64,000 bases of DNA from Sphingomonas lycopersici (GTDB lineage: Bacteria; Pseudomonadota; Alphaproteobacteria; Sphingomonadales; Sphingomonadaceae): assembly GCF_026130605.1 (NCBI RefSeq), contig NZ_JANFAU010000010.1, positions 95,920 to 159,919 on the forward strand. The letters are read 5' to 3'. The notes below the pieces were generated by a model. It saw only the letters and a program-made list of their open reading frames with translations, was not told the DNA's origin and ran no database searches. Position numbers and translations under genes: made by a program. This document shows, one piece after another, positions 37,845 to 47,016 of the stretch (positions are counted from its first letter, which is position 1; the number at the start of each line of letters is the position of its first letter).

Positions 37845-38885
37845 ATGCGCGGGATCGGCCAGTTTTTTGCGGTGATGTTGATGGCGGCGGCGGCCTTTCC
37901 GCTCGCTGCCGGCGCGGACGAAGCGAAGGTAAAGCCGGCCCCCGCGCAACGCTGGTCGATCGCGATCCACGGCGGCGCGGGGGTGATCCCGCGCGGCTCG
38001 CTGACCCCCGCCGAGGAAAGCGCCTATCGCCAGGGGCTGAGCGACGCGCTCGCCGCCGGATCGGCGGTGCTGAAGACGGGCGGCACCAGCCTCGATGCGG
38101 TCGAGGCGGCGGTCAAGGTGCTCGAGAACAATCCGTTGTTCAACGCCGGCAAGGGCGCGGTGTTCGATGCCGAGGGCAAGAACCAGCTCGATGCCGCGAT
38201 CATGGACGGCACGACCTTGCGCGCCGGCGCGGTGGCGGGGGTGAGCGCGACCAAGAACCCGATCATGCTGGCGCGGGCGGTGATGGAACATAGCCCGCAT
38301 GTGCTGCTGAGCGGCAGCGGCGCCGATCAGTTCGCGCGCGAACAGCATATCGAACAGGTCGATCCCTCCTATTTCCGCACCGAGAAGCGCTGGCAGCAAT
38401 ATCTCGAATGGAAGAAGGGTCGGAACAGCGCCTCGCTCGATCCGACGCATCGCTTCGGCACGGTCGGCGCGGTGGCGGTTGACGTCAACGGTCACCTCGC
38501 CGCGGCAACCTCGACCGGCGGGACGACGGGCAAGCGCTGGGGGCGGATCGGGGATTCGCCGCTGATCGGCGCGGGCACCTACGCCTATCATAGCGATTGC
38601 GCGGTCTCCGCGACCGGCACCGGCGAATATTTCATCCGCGAAAGCGCCGCGCGCCAGCTGTGCGACCGGGTTCGCTGGCGCAATCAGAGCGTCGCCGATG
38701 CGGCGAAGGACACGATCGCCTCGATCGGGGCGATCGGCGGCGACGGCGGGCTGATCGCGATCGACGGCAAGGGCGAGGTCGCCTTCGCGATGAACACCGA
38801 GGGCATGTATCGCGGCCGCGCCAGCGCGGCGGACGAAACCCCGCGCGTCGCGATCTATGCCGATGAGGTGATCGCGGGGCGGTAG
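37845..38885 (+). CDS. Isoaspartyl peptidase/L-asparaginase, Ntn-hydrolase type
   Basis: 346 residues with an N-terminal signal peptide (VMLMAAAAFPLAAGA). The mature part has IAIHGGAGVIPRG, GGTSLDAVEAAVKVLENNPLFNAGKGAV and the autocleavage site HRFGTVGAVAVD, where T206 becomes the nucleophile of the beta subunit. It removes isoaspartyl residues from dipeptides and may also deamidate asparagine, here outside the cytosol. GAGGATAACGGG before ATG 37845 serves as ribosome-binding site. Confidence 0.93.
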   Translation: MRGIGQFFAVMLMAAAAFPLAAGADEAKVKPAPAQRWSIAIHGGAGVIPRGSLTPAEESAYRQGLSDALAAGSAVLKTGGTSLDAVEAAVKVLENNPLFNAGKGAVFDAEGKNQLDAAIMDGTTLRAGAVAGVSATKNPIMLARAVMEHSPHVLLSGSGADQFAREQHIEQVDPSYFRTEKRWQQYLEWKKGRNSASLDPTHRFGTVGAVAVDVNGHLAAATSTGGTTGKRWGRIGDSPLIGAGTYAYHSDCAVSATGTGEYFIRESAARQLCDRVRWRNQSVADAAKDTIASIGAIGGDGGLIAIDGKGEVAFAMNTEGMYRGRASAADETPRVAIYADEVIAGR

Positions 38886-38899
38886 CGCGATCGGCGTCA

Positions 38900-38918
38900 C
38901 CCCGGCATCGCGCCGGGG
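38900..38918. terminator. Short stem-loop between convergent genes
   Basis: CCCCGGC-ATCGC-GCCGGGG, 7-bp arms, between the stop codons of the isoaspartyl peptidase and the hydroxylase-like gene. No T-tract, so termination strength is doubtful. Confidence 0.4.
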
Positions 38919-38928
38919 CGGCGCCCGG

Positions 38929-39855
38929 TCAGACGTCGAGCTGCTTCACCGCGGCATTCCACGTCTGGATATTGTCGCGCGCCTCCTGGACGAAGGCGGA
39001 GCGCCGGACGATCGAGAGGAAGCGGTCCGCGATCCATTTGCCGGGATTGCGCAGCGGCCGCTCGAACTGGATCAACAGCACGACGCGGGTGCCGTCGGTG
39101 TCGTTCCACACCTCATGCTGATAGGTGTCGTCGAACACCAAAGTCTCGCCCTCCGCCCAGCGCACGATGCGATCGCGCACGCGCATCCGGACGTCGCCGT
39201 CGCGTGGTACGACCAGCCCGAGGTGGCAGGTGATCAGCCCCTTGGTCACCCCGCGATGAACGGGGATGTGGGTGCCGGGGGCGAGGATCGAGAAGAATGC
39301 CGAATTGAGCCCGGGAATCCGCTCGACCAGCGCGGCGGTCACCGGGCAGCGATCGGCATTCTCGTCGATGCGATAGCCATAGCCCCACAGGAAGAACGAG
39401 CGCCATTTGTCGACCTCGGCGATCGCGCGGTGATCGGGGGAGATCGTCGACAGGCTCGGTGCGGCGTTGCGGCGCAGGGCGACCGCCACCGCTTCGTCGC
39501 GGATCGCCTGCCAGTTTTCGCGCAGCATCTGCGTCCACGCGAAGTCCCGGACGTCGAGCACCGGCTCGTTCGACACGAGCGAGGACGAGGCGATCATCCG
39601 ATCGAACACGCCGCGCAGATGCTTGCCGATCGTGATGATCAGCGGGCGTCCGCGCTCGGCCTGCAGCGCGCTTCCCGGGGTCGGCGCGCCCGAGATGATC
39701 GTGAGATCGGGCACCATCAACGGCTCGGTGCCGGCCAGATTGCCCGAATTGTGCCTTATTCGGATCGGGGAGGGCAGCGTGTCGGGGGTCACGTCTGTTT
39801 CGTCCAGTCCTTGCGCCGGCAATGAGGATGCCGGCCGGTAAAACACGAGCGTCAC
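38929..39855 (-). CDS. Aspartyl/asparaginyl beta-hydroxylase-like 2-oxoglutarate oxygenase
   Basis: 308 residues from GTG 39855. Double-stranded beta-helix core near the C-terminus: FFSILAPGTHIPVHRGVTKGLITCHLGLVVP (first iron histidine) and GETLVFDDTYQHEVWNDTDGTRVVLLIQFERP (second histidine in YQHEVWN, then the 2-oxoglutarate Arg). This matches the Asp/Asn hydroxylase (LpxO-like) family, acting on lipid A acyl chains or protein side chains. The start is uncertain: an in-frame ATG at 39717 would remove 46 residues, and neither start has a clear ribosome-binding site. Confidence 0.82.
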   Translation of the reverse strand: MTLVFYRPASSLPAQGLDETDVTPDTLPSPIRIRHNSGNLAGTEPLMVPDLTIISGAPTPGSALQAERGRPLIITIGKHLRGVFDRMIASSSLVSNEPVLDVRDFAWTQMLRENWQAIRDEAVAVALRRNAAPSLSTISPDHRAIAEVDKWRSFFLWGYGYRIDENADRCPVTAALVERIPGLNSAFFSILAPGTHIPVHRGVTKGLITCHLGLVVPRDGDVRMRVRDRIVRWAEGETLVFDDTYQHEVWNDTDGTRVVLLIQFERPLRNPGKWIADRFLSIVRRSAFVQEARDNIQTWNAAVKQLDV

Positions 39856-39990
39856 GATTGTGGAATCATGACGTTTTCATGAATGGAGCTAATCCTGATT
39901 CGGGTCGAAATCATGGCGCTGAAAGGGTAAAAAGCCGGGTTGGTCGGACAGCGTTGCCGATCGGCGCGCGCGTCCGTACAAGCGTCGGCC

Positions 39991-42897
39991 ATGTCGTTCT
40001 TCCTGCGTGCGGTGGCGGCGCCTCTGGCCGCCCTTTCCCTGCTTGCCAATGCCGCGCTGCCGGCAGCCCCCGCGCCCAAGCGCAAGCCGGCCGCCCAGCC
40101 GGCGGCGCCCGCGGTCACCGTCGACACGCGGCCGTGGCTGTTCGAGCGATCGGATATTCCGCCCGACCCCGAATGGCATTTCGGCAAGCTTTCGACCGGG
40201 TTGCGCTATGCCGTGCGCAAGAATGGCGTGCCGCCGGGGCAGGTCGCGGTGCGCGTGCGGATCGACGCGGGGTCGCTCAACGAGCGCGATTCCGAACAGG
40301 GTTATGCCCACCTCATCGAACATCTGTCGTTCCGTGGCTCGAAATATGTGCCCGACGGTGAGGCCAAGCGAGTATGGCAGCGCTTCGGCGCCACCTTTGG
40401 TTCCGATTCCAACGCGCAAACCACCGCGACGCAGACCGTCTATAAGCTCGATCTGCCCGGCGCGACGCAGGAGTCGCTCGACGAGAGCCTCAAGATCTTC
40501 GCCGGGATGATGGCCGAGCCGGCGATCACCGAGCGCGGGCTTGCCGCCGAGCGCCCCGCGGTGCTCGCGGAGCAGCGCGAGGCACCGGGGCCGCAGGTGC
40601 GCTGGTCGGATGCGATGCGCGGATTGTTCTTCGCGCACCAGCCGCTCGCGGATCGCTCGCCGATCGGCAACATCAAGACGCTGATGGCGGCGACCCCCGC
40701 CTCGATCAAGGCATTCCACGATCTGTGGTATCGCCCGGCGCGGACGGTGGTGATCATCTCCGGCGATATCGACCCCGACGTGGCGGCGAAGCTGGTGGTG
40801 AAGAATTTCGGCGGCTGGCACGGCAAGGGCGCCGATCCCGCCGACCCCGATTTCGGCAAGCCCGATCCGAGCGCGCCGGAAACCGCGACGATCGTCGAGC
40901 CCGCGCTGCCGCCGATCGTGGCGATGGCGACGCTGCGCCCGTGGATCGCGCGCGACGATACGATCATCTTCAACCAGAAAAGGTTCATCGATTTCCTCGC
41001 GGTGCGGGTGATCAACCGGCGGCTCGAGACGCGCGCGCGCGCCGGGGGCAGCTTCCTCCAGGCGACGATGAGCCTCGACGATATGTCGCGCTCGGCCAAC
41101 GGCACCTTCACCAACATCCTGCCGCTCGGCGACGACTGGCACGCTGCGCTCAAGGACGTGCGCGCGGTGATCGCCGATGCGATGGCGACCCCGCCGACGC
41201 AGGGCGAGATCGAGCGCGAATATGCCGAATTCGACGCGGCGATGCGCAACGACGTCGGCACCGCGCGGGTCGAGGCGGGGGCGAAGCAGGCCGACGATAT
41301 GGTCGGCGCGCTCGACATCCGCGAGACGGTGGCGGGGCCGCAGACCTCCTACGACATTCTGAAGCAGGCGCATGACAAGGGGATGTTCACCCCCGCCAGC
41401 ATCCTCGAATCGACCAAGCGGATCTTCACCGGGGTAACGCGCGCGCTGGTCAACACGCGTACCGCCGACGGCGCCACCCCGGCCGCGGTGGCCGCGGCGC
41501 TGAAGGAGGACGTGTCGGGGCTCGTCGGCGCGCGCAAGGCGCAGGGCAGCGTCGATTTCTCGCGGCTGCCCAAGCTCGGCAAGCCGGGCAAGGTCGATAC
41601 GCGCGAGCATGTCGGGGATCCGGGGATCGAGAAGATCGTCTTCAAGAACGGCGTGCGGATGCTGCTCTACGCCAATGCGTCGGAAACGGGGCGCGTCTAC
41701 CTGCGCGTCCGCTTCGGGCGCGGCTATACGACGTTGCCGGCGAAGACGCCCACCCCGGCCTGGGCGGGGGACATGGCGCTGGTGCCGGGCGGGATCGGCA
41801 AGCTCGATCAGGGCGATCTCGATGCGCTGACCAACGGCCGGCGGATCGGCATGGATCTCGACATCACCGACGATGCCTTCGTGTTCAACGCGATGACCAC
41901 GCCGGGCGATTATGCCGACAATCTGCTGCTGATGGCCGAGAAACTGGCCTATCCGCGCTGGGACCCGGCGCCGGTGATGCGCGCGCGCGCGGCGATGCTG
42001 GCGGGTTATCCGGGGCTCGATTCCTCGCCCGACGGCATCCTCAGCCGCGATCTGGAGCGGCGCATCCGCGATGGCGACGTGCGTTGGGGTACCCCGGCCA
42101 AGACCGAGGTCGAGGCGCTGACTCCGCAAAGCTTCCGCGCTTTCTGGCAGCCGATCCTCGCCAAGGGGCCGATCGAGGTCGATGTGTTCGGCGATGTGAA
42201 GCCCGACGAGGCGATCGCCGCGGTCGCGCGGACCTTCGGCGCGCTCAAGCCGCGCAAGCCGGATGATGCGCCGGCGGTCCCGGTCGGTTTCCCGGCGCAT
42301 GTCGACAAGCCGGTGGTGCTGACCCATGGCGGCCCCGAGACGCAGGCTGCGGCGGTGATCGCCTGGCCGACCGCGGGCGGCGCGGCGGGGCATGCCGAGA
42401 TGCGGCGGCTCGATATCCTCGCCTCGGTCTTCGCGGATCGATTGTTCGATCGGCTGCGCTCGGTCGCCGGGGCGAGCTATAGCCCGTCGGCGCAGAGCCA
42501 ATGGCCGCTCGGCATGTCGACCGGCGGGCGGATCATCGCGCTGGGACAGGTGCAACCCGACAAGGTTGACCTGTTCTTCAAACTGAGCCGCGAGATCGCC
42601 GCCGAGCTGGTCGCCAAGCCGGTCGATACCGACGAATTGCGCCGCACGGTCGTGCCGACGCTGCAGTTTCTCGCGCGTGCCTCGTCGGGGAACCAGTTCT
42701 GGCTGATCCAGTCGAGCGGCGGGGCTTATGATCCGGCGCGGATCGAGGCGATCCAGACGATGGTCGACGATCTCGCCAGCATCACCCCGGCGACGCTGCA
42801 GGCGACCGCGGCGAAATATCTGCGGCCCGACAAGGACTGGACGCTCGCGGTGGTCCCGCGCAAGGCAGGCGAGGCGCCGCCGGTCGCGGGGAAGTAA
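39991..42897 (+). CDS. M16-family zinc metallopeptidase, exported
   Basis: 968 residues from ATG 39991, signal peptide up to ALP-AAP. The inverted zinc motif H107-L-I-E-H111 lies in GYAHLIEHLSFRGS, followed by the expected downstream glutamates (EITERGLAAERPAVLAEQRE region). A second, inactive M16 half follows (NGVRMLLYANASETGRVYLRVRFG). It likely degrades peptides in the periplasm. The upstream TTG at 39940 is in frame but lies outside a sensible signal peptide. Confidence 0.93.
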   Translation: MSFFLRAVAAPLAALSLLANAALPAAPAPKRKPAAQPAAPAVTVDTRPWLFERSDIPPDPEWHFGKLSTGLRYAVRKNGVPPGQVAVRVRIDAGSLNERDSEQGYAHLIEHLSFRGSKYVPDGEAKRVWQRFGATFGSDSNAQTTATQTVYKLDLPGATQESLDESLKIFAGMMAEPAITERGLAAERPAVLAEQREAPGPQVRWSDAMRGLFFAHQPLADRSPIGNIKTLMAATPASIKAFHDLWYRPARTVVIISGDIDPDVAAKLVVKNFGGWHGKGADPADPDFGKPDPSAPETATIVEPALPPIVAMATLRPWIARDDTIIFNQKRFIDFLAVRVINRRLETRARAGGSFLQATMSLDDMSRSANGTFTNILPLGDDWHAALKDVRAVIADAMATPPTQGEIEREYAEFDAAMRNDVGTARVEAGAKQADDMVGALDIRETVAGPQTSYDILKQAHDKGMFTPASILESTKRIFTGVTRALVNTRTADGATPAAVAAALKEDVSGLVGARKAQGSVDFSRLPKLGKPGKVDTREHVGDPGIEKIVFKNGVRMLLYANASETGRVYLRVRFGRGYTTLPAKTPTPAWAGDMALVPGGIGKLDQGDLDALTNGRRIGMDLDITDDAFVFNAMTTPGDYADNLLLMAEKLAYPRWDPAPVMRARAAMLAGYPGLDSSPDGILSRDLERRIRDGDVRWGTPAKTEVEALTPQSFRAFWQPILAKGPIEVDVFGDVKPDEAIAAVARTFGALKPRKPDDAPAVPVGFPAHVDKPVVLTHGGPETQAAAVIAWPTAGGAAGHAEMRRLDILASVFADRLFDRLRSVAGASYSPSAQSQWPLGMSTGGRIIALGQVQPDKVDLFFKLSREIAAELVAKPVDTDELRRTVVPTLQFLARASSGNQFWLIQSSGGAYDPARIEAIQTMVDDLASITPATLQATAAKYLRPDKDWTLAVVPRKAGEAPPVAGK

Positions 42898-42914
42898 GGG
42901 ACAGCCACTAACCT

Positions 42915-42995
42915 CCGTTCGCCCTGAGCTTGTCGAAGGGCTGTCCTTCCTCCGACGAAGAAAGTGCAGGGCTTCGACAGGCTCAGCCCGAACGG
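42915..42995. repeat. Sphingomonad palindromic repeat, copy 5 of 5
   Basis: 81 bp, ends CCGTTCGCCCTGAGC and GCTCAGCCCGAACGG, inner loop GTCCTTCC..AAGAAAGTGC with mismatches. Fills the 107-bp gap between the convergent M16 peptidase and acyl-CoA synthetase genes. Confidence 0.9.
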
Positions 42996-43004
42996 ATGTG
43001 TGTT

Positions 43005-44789
43005 CTACCGGTACAGCGCCTCGAGCCGCTCCCCGTAGACCTGTCGCAGCACATGGCGGCGGATTTTGAGGCTCGGGGTGAGCTGTTCGTTCTCGATCGA
43101 GAAGGCTTCATCGGCGAGGATGAAGCGCCGCACGCGTTCGATCACCGACAGATCCTTGTTGGTGCGATCGACCGCGGCCGACAGCGCGGCGCGATAGGCG
43201 GCGTCGTCGGCGAGGGCGGCGCGATCGTTGGGCACGCCGTTCGCCGCGCACCACTCCTGCGTCCATTCGGGATCGGGGACGATGAGCGCGACCATATGCG
43301 GCTTGCGATCGCCGACGATCATTGCCTGCATGATCTCGGGCTGGAGCGTCAGCAGCCCCTCGACCTTCTGCGGGGCGACATTGTCGCCCTTGTCGTTGAT
43401 GATCAGATCCTTCTTGCGGTCCGTGATCCTGATCCGACCGCGCTCGTCGATCTCGCCGATGTCGCCGGTGTGGAGCCAGCCGTCGCGCAGCACCCGCGCG
43501 GTTTCGGCCTCGTTGCGCCAATAGCCGTGCATCACCAGTTCGCCGCGCACCAGGATCTCGCCATCCTCGGCGATGCGCACCTCGGTATCGGCGAGCGGCG
43601 GGCCGACGGTATCCATCTTGAGCCCCGCCGCCGGTCGGTTGCACGACACCACCGGCGCCGCCTCGGTCTGGCCGTAGCCCTGGAGGAAGGTCACCCCGAG
43701 CGACTGGAAGAATACCCCGACCTCGGGGGTCAGCGGCGCGCCGCCCGACACCATCGCCTTCATCCGCCCGCCGAACTTCTTGGCGATGCGCGGCTTGAAC
43801 AAGGTATCGACCAAAAGCCCTTTGGGCCGGTCGGTGAGCTTGAGCCGCCCCTCGTAGCGCTTGGTGCCGATGTCGAGCGCCATGCCGAGCAATTTCTCGC
43901 TCATCCCACCCTGTTTGGCGATCGCCTTGCTGATGCGGGTGCGCAATACCTCGAACAGCCGCGGCACGACGACCATGATCGTCGGCCGCACCTCCTCGAT
44001 GTTGGCGGCGAGCTTCTCCAGCCCCTCCGCATAATAGATCTGCCCGCCGAGCGCGATCGGCAGATGCTGGCCGCCGGTGTGCTCATAAGCGTGCGACAGC
44101 GGCAGGAAGGAGAGGAACACCTCTTCCCCCCAGCCGAAATCCTCCGCGATGATACGGATGCAGCCGGCGACATTGTGGAGGATCGCGCCGTGATGCTGCA
44201 TTACCCCGCGCGGCGCGCCGCCGGTGCCCGAGGTGTAGATGATGCACGCGAGATCGTCGCGCGCGAAGCCTGCCTCGGCGGCGATCGTCGCGGGGTCGGT
44301 GGGGTGCGCGGCGATCATCTCGTGCCAGTCGAAGCAGGTGATCCCCGACGGATGGAGCCGCAATTTGTCGATGCCGATGACGATCTCGGCATGCGTGGTG
44401 CGCACCACCGCGGGCATCACCGTGTCGGCGAGCTTCTGGGTGGAGACGATCACCGCACGCGCGCCCGAATTCTCGATGATATGTGCGTGGTCGCGCTCGG
44501 TGTTGGTGGTGTAGGTCGGCACGGTGATGCAGCCCGCGGCCATGATCGCGAGGTCCGACAGGCACCATTCGGGGCGGTTCTCGCTCACCAGCATCACACG
44601 GTCGCCCGGCTGCAGCCCGGCGGCGCGCAGCGCGGCGGCGAGGCTTGCCACCTGACGCGCGGCCTCCGCCCATGTCGTCGCCCGCCATTCGCCGTCGCGC
44701 TTCGCCCACAGGAACGGCGCGTCGCCCTTCTCGCCCGCGCGGGTGAAGAACATCGTGACGAGGTTGGGGAAAGTTTCGAACGTACGCAT
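43005..44789 (-). CDS. Long-chain fatty acid-CoA ligase (AMP-binding)
   Basis: 594 residues. AMP-binding P-loop IIYTSGTGGAPRGVM near residue 155, QGYGQTEAAPVVSCN near 312, DGWLHTGDIGEIDERG near 418 and the hinge ITDRKKDLIINDKGDNVAPQKVE. The large insertion and the KGDN type hinge match FadD15/long-chain ACS enzymes, which activate fatty acids with ATP and CoA. The ATG at 44789 is chosen because the N-terminus MRTFETFPNLVTMFF is the family start; frames further upstream are not. Divergent from ggt. Confidence 0.92.
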   Translation of the reverse strand: MRTFETFPNLVTMFFTRAGEKGDAPFLWAKRDGEWRATTWAEAARQVASLAAALRAAGLQPGDRVMLVSENRPEWCLSDLAIMAAGCITVPTYTTNTERDHAHIIENSGARAVIVSTQKLADTVMPAVVRTTHAEIVIGIDKLRLHPSGITCFDWHEMIAAHPTDPATIAAEAGFARDDLACIIYTSGTGGAPRGVMQHHGAILHNVAGCIRIIAEDFGWGEEVFLSFLPLSHAYEHTGGQHLPIALGGQIYYAEGLEKLAANIEEVRPTIMVVVPRLFEVLRTRISKAIAKQGGMSEKLLGMALDIGTKRYEGRLKLTDRPKGLLVDTLFKPRIAKKFGGRMKAMVSGGAPLTPEVGVFFQSLGVTFLQGYGQTEAAPVVSCNRPAAGLKMDTVGPPLADTEVRIAEDGEILVRGELVMHGYWRNEAETARVLRDGWLHTGDIGEIDERGRIRITDRKKDLIINDKGDNVAPQKVEGLLTLQPEIMQAMIVGDRKPHMVALIVPDPEWTQEWCAANGVPNDRAALADDAAYRAALSAAVDRTNKDLSVIERVRRFILADEAFSIENEQLTPSLKIRRHVLRQVYGERLEALYR

Positions 44790-44922
44790 GGAGGCTCCGG
44801 ATGCTGCGGCGGTGACCCTAGGGCCGATTGGCGGGCAAGAACAGGCGGTACGGAGGAGGCGTGGACGGCGCGCGGCACGGCCGCTATCGCGGTCGGCAAA
44901 TAACGATCTTCGGGAAGCATCC

Positions 44923-46701
44923 ATGAAGCTGGCCAACACGCTTTTCGCCACCGTTACCGCTGCCCTGCTCGCCTCCTGCGCCACCGCGCCTGCGTCGCAT
45001 GTCGCCACGCCGACGACGCCGACGGCTCCCGCCGCGCCGGCGCCGGCGCCCTCATCCAAGCAGGCGCAGATTTTCGTCGCGGCGGCCAATCCGCTCGCGG
45101 CGGAGGCGGGGATGGCGGTGTTGCGGCGCGGCGGCAGCGCGGCGGACGCGGCGGTGGCGGTGCAGGCGATGCTCTCGCTGGTCGAGCCGCAAAGCTCGGG
45201 GATCGGCGGCGGCGCGTTCATGACCTATTATGACGCCGCGACGCGCAAGGTGCGGGTCTATGACGGCCGCGAGACCGCGCCCGCCGGCGCGACGCCCGAC
45301 ATGTTCCTCGACGACAATGGCAAGCCCTTGCCCTTCGCCACCGCGGTGCTGAGCGGCCGGGCGACCGGGGTGCCCGGCGCGGTGAAGATGCTCGCGCTGG
45401 TCCATGACGAGCACGGCGCCCTGCCGTGGCGCACCTTGTTCGGCGATGCCGAGCGGACCGCGCGCGACGGGTTCATCGTCTCGCCCCGGCTCGGCCGGTT
45501 CCTCGCCAGCTCGATGTTCCCGCAATCCTCAGCGCCCGACGTCCGCGCCTATTTCGCCAAGCCCGGCGGCGGGCTGGTCGGCGCGGGTGACCGGCTGCGC
45601 AACCCCGCCTTCGCCACTTTCCTCAACCGGCTGGCGAACGAGGGTCCCTCGGCGCTCTACACCGGGCGTACCGCGCAGGCGATCGTCGACCGCGTTCATC
45701 AGGGCGAGCATCGCGGCGCGATGACGCTCGCCGATCTCGCCGGCTATCGCCCGGTCGAGCGCGAGGCGATCTGTCGCCCGTATCGCGTCTATCTGGTCTG
45801 CGCGCCGCCGCCGCCGGCGAGCGGGGTGGGGACGCTCGAACTGCTCGGGCTGCTCGAACATACCGATATCGACAAGCGCGGGCCGCAGGATCCGCAGGCG
45901 TGGTTCGAATTCGCCGAGGCGAGCCGGATCATGTACGCCGATCGCGATCGCTACGTCGGCGATCCGGCGTTCGTCTCGGTGCCGGTCAAGGGGCTGCTCG
46001 ATCCCGCCTATATCGCGTCACGCGCCAAGCTGATCGGCGAGCGCGCCGGCCCGCCGCCCGCCGCCGGCACCCCGCCGGGGGCGACGCTCGCCGGGGTCGA
46101 TCGCACGCTCGAGCCGATGGGCACCTCGCATTTCATCGTCGGCGATGCGCACGGCAATGTCGTGTCGATGACCACCACGGTCGAATCGATCTTCGGCTCG
46201 GGGCGGATGGTCGACGGCTTCTTCCTCAACAACCAGATGACCGATTTCTCCTTCACCCCGCGCGATTCCGACGGGCGGCCTGCGGCCAATGCGGTCGCCG
46301 GGGGCAAGCGCCCGCGCTCGTCGATGACCCCGCTGGTGCTGCTCGACGGCGAGCGCGGCTTCGCCGGCGCGCTCGGCTCGGCGGGGGGCAATGCGATCCT
46401 CGCCTATGTCGGCAAGTCATTGGTCGCGGCGGTCGACTGGGGCTTGTCGATGCAGGAGGCGATCGCGCTGCCCAACCTCGTCGCGCGCGGGGCGACCTTC
46501 AACGGCGAGGTCGATCGCTTCCCGCGCCCGGTGCTCGACGGCCTCGCCGCGCGCGGGGTGATGCTCAAGCCCGGGCAGGGCGAGGATTCCGGGCTGCAGG
46601 GGGTGATCATGCGCAACGGGCGAATCGACGGCGGCTATGATCCGCGGCGCGAAGGCCGTGTGCCGGTCGAGTCGGTCGCCGTCCCCGCCGCGGCCCGGTG
46701 A
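44923..46701 (+). CDS. ggt: Gamma-glutamyltransferase/glutathione hydrolase, lipoprotein
   Basis: 592 residues. Lipoprotein signal MKLANTLFATVTAALLASCA (C19) and a Pro/Ala/Thr linker (ASHVATPTTPTAPAAPAPAP). The large subunit has ETAPAGATPDMF; the cleavage/nucleophile site is MGTSHFIVGDAHGNVVSMTTT with T401, and GSGRMVDGFFLNNQMTDF plus GGKRPRSSM follow as in active GGTs. It splits glutathione and other gamma-glutamyl compounds in the periplasm. ATG 44923 is preferred to the upstream in-frame 44743, which lies in the ligase gene. Confidence 0.94.
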   Translation: MKLANTLFATVTAALLASCATAPASHVATPTTPTAPAAPAPAPSSKQAQIFVAAANPLAAEAGMAVLRRGGSAADAAVAVQAMLSLVEPQSSGIGGGAFMTYYDAATRKVRVYDGRETAPAGATPDMFLDDNGKPLPFATAVLSGRATGVPGAVKMLALVHDEHGALPWRTLFGDAERTARDGFIVSPRLGRFLASSMFPQSSAPDVRAYFAKPGGGLVGAGDRLRNPAFATFLNRLANEGPSALYTGRTAQAIVDRVHQGEHRGAMTLADLAGYRPVEREAICRPYRVYLVCAPPPPASGVGTLELLGLLEHTDIDKRGPQDPQAWFEFAEASRIMYADRDRYVGDPAFVSVPVKGLLDPAYIASRAKLIGERAGPPPAAGTPPGATLAGVDRTLEPMGTSHFIVGDAHGNVVSMTTTVESIFGSGRMVDGFFLNNQMTDFSFTPRDSDGRPAANAVAGGKRPRSSMTPLVLLDGERGFAGALGSAGGNAILAYVGKSLVAAVDWGLSMQEAIALPNLVARGATFNGEVDRFPRPVLDGLAARGVMLKPGQGEDSGLQGVIMRNGRIDGGYDPRREGRVPVESVAVPAAAR

Positions 46702-47016
46702 GATAAGGATTAGCCTGGCATGTCCTTTTGTTACGATTTGGGACAGCAATTGGAATGTCTGCGCTGTCATTTTGGTGCTACCGAAATATTTGGAAGATCA
46801 AATCAAGGACTTACTGACTTTGTAAAAATCGAACGGGGTTAACGTCGAATCTATCCAATACTTCGCGCGGCTCGCGGCGTCTAAAGGTGCTGCGACCCGA
46901 AGAGCCTTTGGTAACAGGGGTTCTCGACTTAACGGCCCGGCTGCTTGTGCGGCCGGGCCGCTTTTCTTTAGCCGTCTCTTGTTGTAAAATCCGTCGGATA
47001 AAACGGGGCGCAAGAC
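46702..47016. other. 315-bp gap, A/T-richer than its flanks, ending in a terminator
   Basis: No convincing gene. A short frame ends ..VLPKYLEDQIKDLLTL at 46825 but has no plausible start. 46725-46860 is clearly richer in A and T than the neighbours, which fits a promoter for a small RNA whose end would be the terminator at 46933. Could also be only the 3' UTR of ggt. Confidence 0.4.
46933..46969 (+). terminator. Strong Rho-independent terminator
   Basis: CGGCCCGGC (46933-46941), 10-nt loop, GCCGGGCCG (46952-46960), then CTTTTCTTT. It lies 230 nt after ggt and 47 nt before the AraC gene; an independent short transcript ending here is possible. Confidence 0.8.

Noticed and set aside
46637..46825. 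Small gene ending in KYLEDQIKDLLTL
   Set aside because: It begins inside ggt in another frame and lacks a start signal of its own.
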